From JAZGER01 sp036480335 (GTDB lineage: Bacteria > Pseudomonadota > Gammaproteobacteria > DSM-19610), in the NCBI GenBank assembly GCA_036480335.1, contig JAZGGH010000040.1:31042-95041 (forward strand): DNA of 64,000 nucleotides, given 5' to 3'. This document shows positions 60,901 through 64,000 of this stretch, in pieces (position 1 is the first letter of the stretch; each line of letters begins with the position of its first letter). Below the pieces are notes generated by a model. It did not search any database and had not been told where the DNA came from. It saw only the letters and a program-made list of their open reading frames with translations. A program made the translations under genes and the position numbers.

Positions 60901-61074
60901 TTTGGCATGTTGCCTCTGGCGATGGGGATGGGCGAGGGCGCGGAAATGTTGCAGCCCTTAGCGGTAACGATTGTGTCGGGGCTGTCTTTTTCTCTGCTGG
61001 TAAGTCTGGTTCTAGTCCCAGTCAGTTATTATCTCACGCATTCAATCGTGGTTAATCGACACGTTCAGAGCTAG
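57967..61074 (+). CDS. RND-family efflux pump permease
   Basis: A 1035-residue inner-membrane transporter of the AcrB/MexB superfamily. There are twelve predicted helices, with two large periplasmic loops (about 35-335 and 560-870). TM4 carries GVGLLVDNTIVMLENIS, keeping the first relay Asp with Asn in the second position, as in many HAE/HME-type pumps outside the AcrB subgroup. TM10-12 carry MLAGIVVNNAIILVEYIEIER and LTTVFGMLPLAMGMGEGAEM. It exports drugs, metals or lipids; the substrate is not predictable. It forms an operon with the adaptor; no TolC gene lies beside it, so it may use the TolC-like protein at 24840 or another. Confidence 0.9.
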   Translation: MKPQTGNSLATWSIMHPIGVSVIALAVIILGAFSLSRLSVDLNPRLIYPEILVRILDSAVPATVMEDRFTRQLEEQLAITEDVINIQSRSTEGVSSVNLSFEYGKDIDLALRDASIRLDRAKRFLPDTDQQPIIYKRDPSQIPVLELVISSSLRNSVELRRWVDHSFGKWFVTLPGVAAAEVGGGLIREIHIRPDPQRLAGVGLSLADIIDALQRGNREDPAGRLIMKQYEISTRIDGRLKTIDDISSFPLTLADGTIIQLHEIAEVIDTHEDERLRVRLNGQSGVKLSIQKQPAANTVAVADSVQQQLQWLHSENLIPDDITIKTVADQSTYIRRALGNTTLAAVSGAILAMLIVYLFLGDLRRTLIIGSAIPIAIMVTFVLMGSGGLTLNIMTLGGLALGVGLLVDNTIVMLENISRHQAMTKDSLSASRQAVAEVNSAIVAATSTNLAAVLPFLFVGGITGLLFRELIFTISAAILASLLIAITLVPALASRISTHHQGGWVRHFMDRFMARLQTYYQSIVKKLLRIPWLVALVFILLLAYSVVLLLDSREIFLPSLDDGRVSVYISADPGTALEEMDESVQVIEALLEKQVEVEHVFTIVGGFIFGRTEREISNHSTLKIQLTPLSQRVVSSREWIRKMTALISAQQLVGIKVRMRVLGIRGIRTNRGDDDISLRIRGNDLQTLKSIADALVIKLATVEGLHNVLHSADELRQELSINIDRQRASALSLDIETISEAVRIALEGIKVTDFIENDQSFDVRLTLPQESVNSPQDLDAILLFPQQNDKLAVYLGDIAEIKHMQSPAQILRDNQQRIVEITASLGQSGRLRDVLSDIQVHIDQMTLPEGYTIYDGGTRKTLQESRELGRVLLYLALFLVFVVMAVQYESLINPFVILFSVPFALIGVVLGLQISQLAVSMPVWLGLIMLAGIVVNNAIILVEYIEIERHKGMALQESILSAARLRLRPILMTTLTTVFGMLPLAMGMGEGAEMLQPLAVTIVSGLSFSLLVSLVLVPVSYYLTHSIVVNRHVQS

Positions 61075-61140
61075 AGACGCTTTCAGTCTTTCTTCTACTT
61101 GCCGTTAATATTTTCTGTATTCCTGCGCGCCTGGAAAACG

Positions 61141-61159
61141 GTTATTCAAATTGAATAAC
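61141..61159. promoter_or_regulatory. Palindrome upstream of glycogen phosphorylase
   Basis: GTTATTCAA-A-TTGAATAAC is a perfect 9-bp inverted repeat around one base, 82 bp before the ATG. It has the form of a homodimer operator. A TATACT (61183-61188) follows 23 bp downstream, though no convincing -35 fits. The regulator is unknown. Confidence 0.5.
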
Positions 61160-61240
61160 AGCAAATACATCAATATGTTAACTATACTGACATATTAATA
61201 ACAGTTTCGTTATTATAGAATTTATTGGAAGAATAGACCC

Positions 61241-63787
61241 ATGACTCAAACAGACAGCACAACGGTAGATAATATGCATGATATAGATGACAGTTCAAAT
61301 GCGCTTTGCCCGCACCCAAAATTGACCGACTTGCCACCATTGGCGATGGATGCAGACACGATTTCGAAGAATTTTCTGCATTATTTTAATCGCACCCTTG
61401 GCAGGGATAAATCCCAGTGTACCAATCACTATCTCTATGAGGCGCTAGCTTATACTGTTCGTGATCGTTTGATGGAGCGCTGGAAGAATACCCGGGTAGC
61501 TTATGAAGAGAAAAATGCACGGCGTACCTGCTATTTATCGCTGGAATTTCTGATGGGACGAGCGCTTGGGAATGCCATGTTAAATCTGGGTATGACCGAT
61601 GATGTCAGTAAAGCATTGTATGATTACGGCATTGAGCTTGAAGAACTCGAAGACAGCGAACATGATGCCGGTTTGGGCAATGGCGGGCTAGGCAGGCTGG
61701 CGGCCTGTTTTCTTGATAGTTGCGCAACTCTACAATTACCTGTTCTGGGCTATGGATTGCGCTACGAATATGGCATGTTCCGTCAGGAAATTGAAGATGG
61801 CAAGCAGCTCGAAGAACCTGATCACTGGTTGCGCGATGGCAATCCCTGGGAACTGGAACGGCCAGAGCATACTCAACGTATTCATTTTGGTGGTCGCACA
61901 GAGTTTTATCATGATGAGAATAATGATATGCGTGTACGTTGGGTTGATACCCATGATGTGCTTGCGGTTCCTTACGATGTACCGGTGCCAGGATATAATA
62001 ATGATACGGTAAATAGCCTGCGTTTATGGAAATCAACCGCGACAGATGAATTTGACCTGAGTGAGTTCAATGCAGGTTCGTATACGGAAGCTGTGGCCTC
62101 AAAGAATAACGCAGAACACATCACCATGGTGCTGTATCCAAATGACAGCAGTGAAAATGGCAAGGAATTACGCCTTCGTCAGCAGTATTTCCTGGCCTCT
62201 GCTAGCTTGAAAGATGTTTTGCGACGCTGGGTGCGCCTCAATGGTGAGAATTTTGATGGCTTCAGCAAGAAGCATTGTTTCCAGTTGAATGACACACACC
62301 CGAGCATAGCGGTTGCAGAATTAATGCGTTTGCTGGTCGATGAATATCGACTCGACTGGAACAAGGCGTGGAAAATTGTGACTGAAACAATGGCCTACAC
62401 CAATCATACTTTATTGCCGGAAGCGCTGGAAAGGTGGTCGGTGCGAATGTTCGAAAGCCTGTTGCCGAGGCTGCTTGATATCATTTATGAAATTAATGCT
62501 ACATTCATGGCCACAGTATCCTCTAAATGGCCAGGCGATGTTGACCGTTTGCGGCGTATGTCGATCATCGAAGAAGGTGGTGAGCCTATGGTGAGAATGG
62601 CCTATCTTGCCATTGTCGGTAGTTTCTCCGTGAATGGCGTTGCTGAATTGCATTCTCGCCTGCTGGTGGAAGGATTATTCAACGATTTTTATCAATTATG
62701 GCCGGAAAAATTCAATAACAAAACCAACGGTGTTACTCAGCGTCGCTGGTTGACGATGTGTAATCCCGGTTTGACTAAGCTGGTGACCGAAAATATTGGT
62801 AACAGCTGGATCACCAAACTGGATGAATTGAATCGACTTGCAGACAAGGTAGATGATGCAGATTTCTGCAGCCGTTGGAAGGCTGTAAAACAGGTGAACA
62901 AAGAACGCCTGGCTGCACTGGTCGCAAAGGATTGTGGTGTTGAATTTAAGACCAATGCACTGTTTGATATTCAGGTTAAACGTATTCACGAATACAAGCG
63001 TCAGTTATTGAATGTTCTGCACGTAATCCATCTCTATAATCGCATCAAAAGTGGTGATACGGCTAACTGGACGAATCGTTGTGTGTTGATTGGCGGCAAG
63101 GCTGCACCAGGTTATATGATAGCCAAGAAAATTATCAAACTGGTTGGAAGCGTTGCTGAGGTCATTAATAATGATCCTGATGTCGGCGATCGGTTAAAGA
63201 TTGTCTTCTTCCCCAATTATCGCGTGTCTGCAATGGAAATTATCTGTCCCGGAGCCGATTTGTCGGAACAGGTTTCGACCGCAGGCAAAGAGGCATCCGG
63301 TACCGGCAACATGAAATTCATGATGAACGGCGCTATAACCATTGGAACACTTGATGGTGCCAATATCGAAATTCTGGAAGAAGTCGGCGAGGAAAACTTC
63401 TTCCTCTTTGGGCTCAATGCCGAAGAGGTTGAAGCAACACGCGAGCACTACCAGCCCAGTGAGATTATTGACAATGATCCTGACCTGAAAGCTGTTATGA
63501 ACCTACTGCAAAGCGGCCATTTTAATCAGTTTGAAAAGGGCCTGTTTGATCCTATTATTGATTCGATATACAGCCCGCATGATCCCTGGTTAACCGCGGC
63601 GGATTTCGCGAGTTTCGTCAAAGCTCAGGAACAGGTTGCACAGGCATTCCAGGATGAAGATCGCTGGACGCGCATGAGTATTCTGAATACTGCACGCAGT
63701 GGAAAGTTCTCTACTGACAGAACTATGCTCGATTACAACGAAGATCTCTGGAAATTGACAGCCATTAAACCTTATCCTGAGAAATAA
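61241..63787 (+). CDS. glgP: Glycogen/alpha-glucan phosphorylase
   Basis: An 848-residue PLP enzyme that releases glucose-1-phosphate from glycogen or maltodextrin. The N-terminal SLEFLMGRALGNAMLNLG and GLGNGGLGRLAACFLDS are catalytic-domain hallmarks. The PLP-binding Lys lies in EASGTGNMKFMMNGA, and the following TIGTLDGANIEILEEVG is invariant in the family. Length fits bacterial GlgP/MalP. It stands alone, apart from the other glycogen genes. A strong palindrome lies upstream and a hairpin downstream. Confidence 0.95.
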   Translation: MTQTDSTTVDNMHDIDDSSNALCPHPKLTDLPPLAMDADTISKNFLHYFNRTLGRDKSQCTNHYLYEALAYTVRDRLMERWKNTRVAYEEKNARRTCYLSLEFLMGRALGNAMLNLGMTDDVSKALYDYGIELEELEDSEHDAGLGNGGLGRLAACFLDSCATLQLPVLGYGLRYEYGMFRQEIEDGKQLEEPDHWLRDGNPWELERPEHTQRIHFGGRTEFYHDENNDMRVRWVDTHDVLAVPYDVPVPGYNNDTVNSLRLWKSTATDEFDLSEFNAGSYTEAVASKNNAEHITMVLYPNDSSENGKELRLRQQYFLASASLKDVLRRWVRLNGENFDGFSKKHCFQLNDTHPSIAVAELMRLLVDEYRLDWNKAWKIVTETMAYTNHTLLPEALERWSVRMFESLLPRLLDIIYEINATFMATVSSKWPGDVDRLRRMSIIEEGGEPMVRMAYLAIVGSFSVNGVAELHSRLLVEGLFNDFYQLWPEKFNNKTNGVTQRRWLTMCNPGLTKLVTENIGNSWITKLDELNRLADKVDDADFCSRWKAVKQVNKERLAALVAKDCGVEFKTNALFDIQVKRIHEYKRQLLNVLHVIHLYNRIKSGDTANWTNRCVLIGGKAAPGYMIAKKIIKLVGSVAEVINNDPDVGDRLKIVFFPNYRVSAMEIICPGADLSEQVSTAGKEASGTGNMKFMMNGAITIGTLDGANIEILEEVGEENFFLFGLNAEEVEATREHYQPSEIIDNDPDLKAVMNLLQSGHFNQFEKGLFDPIIDSIYSPHDPWLTAADFASFVKAQEQVAQAFQDEDRWTRMSILNTARSGKFSTDRTMLDYNEDLWKLTAIKPYPEK

Positions 63788-63794
63788 GCCAAAG

Positions 63795-63822
63795 CAGGGT
63801 ATGGCAATGTTGCCATACCCTG
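63795..63822 (+). terminator. Long hairpin after glgP
   Basis: CAGGGTATGGC pairs with GCCATACCCTG, 11 bp around a short loop, 8 bp after the stop. The stem is strong, but a U-tract is missing (GAATTCC follows), so it may act as a transcript-stabilising 3' end as well as a terminator. Confidence 0.6.
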
Positions 63823-63879
63823 GAATTCCTGGATCTGACCGCTCAGGTTACATCAGTTTTGCTTCAGAACCTGCTGAAT

Positions 63880-64000
63880 TCAAGTAATAAGTGCATAACC
63901 GATTAAAGTATCTTGCTTGATGCCGGTCAGTTCTTCAAATACTTCATAGGGTGTTTTATATCCCAGGCATTTCCTGGGTCGGCTATTGAGTTTGTGTACG
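63880..64000 (-). CDS. IS30-family transposase, 3' end only
   Basis: The final 39 residues plus stop of a transposase running off the window's right edge. The motif L-N-S-R-P-R-K-C-L-G-Y-K-T-P-Y-E-V-F is the conserved C-terminal end of the IS30 family DDE transposase, and the chain then stops after ELTGIKQDTLIGYALIT. Whether the element is complete cannot be judged, because its 5' part is outside the window. The inverted-repeat end should lie between about 63823 and 63880, but I could not define it with certainty. Confidence 0.8.
   Translation of the reverse strand, partial: VHKLNSRPRKCLGYKTPYEVFEELTGIKQDTLIGYALIT

Noticed and set aside
1..64000. tRNA, rRNA or prophage genes
   Set aside because: No cloverleaf, rRNA core sequence, or phage structural gene was recognised in any intergenic interval; a tRNAscan run would settle tRNAs.

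Overview
The window reads as the chromosome of a free-living or symbiotic gammaproteobacterium. The core block exbB-exbD-msbA-lpxK-ycaR-kdsB-ptp followed by rne-rluC-HAD-sppA-maf matches the gene order I know from Pseudomonas-type genomes, with murB absent from its usual place. A glycine/tyrosine/asparagine-rich sulfur-globule-type protein, an eight-haem cytochrome and several thiol-disulfide proteins suggest sulfur-oxidising or redox-versatile metabolism. No rRNA, tRNA, CRISPR or prophage was seen.

Layout. 1-2.8 kb: a membrane-anchored coiled-coil pair (DUF6384-like protein and a Gly-rich-tailed partner). 2.8-5.1 kb: eight-haem cytochrome with TPR tail. 5.2-10.8 kb: two tandem iduronate-sulfatase-like sulfatases that share an unusual inserted module. 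10.8-15.6 kb: a tight five-gene operon with an archaeo-eukaryotic-primase/HAD-phosphatase fusion, two orphan proteins, an ATP-dependent DNA ligase and an EEP-family nuclease. This is the best candidate for an undescribed system: it looks like a LigD-type end-healing, filling and sealing toolkit spread over separate polypeptides. 15.6-18.8 kb: secreted lysyl-endopeptidase-like protease. 19-23.6 kb: slyD, yciK, a PilZ-like protein and class I fumarase.

23.8-31.5 kb: TlpA-like and SoxW-like thioredoxins, a TolC-family protein, then the lipid A/KDO export and synthesis block. 31.6-37.7 kb: rne, rluC, a phosphoglycolate-phosphatase-like HAD, sppA and maf/yceF. 37.7-43.3 kb, minus strand: gshA, a dihydrolipoamide-dehydrogenase-like flavoprotein, fpr, an orphan gene and a zincin-like protein. 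43.4-50.4 kb: the sulfur-globule-type gene behind a class-II-like FNR promoter, a PAS-GGDEF-EAL protein, a squalene/phytoene synthase and a double-thioredoxin protein. 50.5-61.1 kb: ppnN, a ClC transporter, a DUF1800/DUF1501 pair and an RND efflux pair. 61.2-64 kb: glycogen phosphorylase and the 3' end of an IS30-family transposase.

Three 141-bp copies of one non-autonomous element (GGGCACCTC-type inverted ends, A/T-rich 4-bp target duplications) lie at 40.7, 44.5 and 56.7 kb. Two of them sit directly upstream of genes (dihydrolipoamide-dehydrogenase-like and RND adaptor) and the third lies between convergent genes. All functional statements come from reading motifs by eye; no database search was possible.
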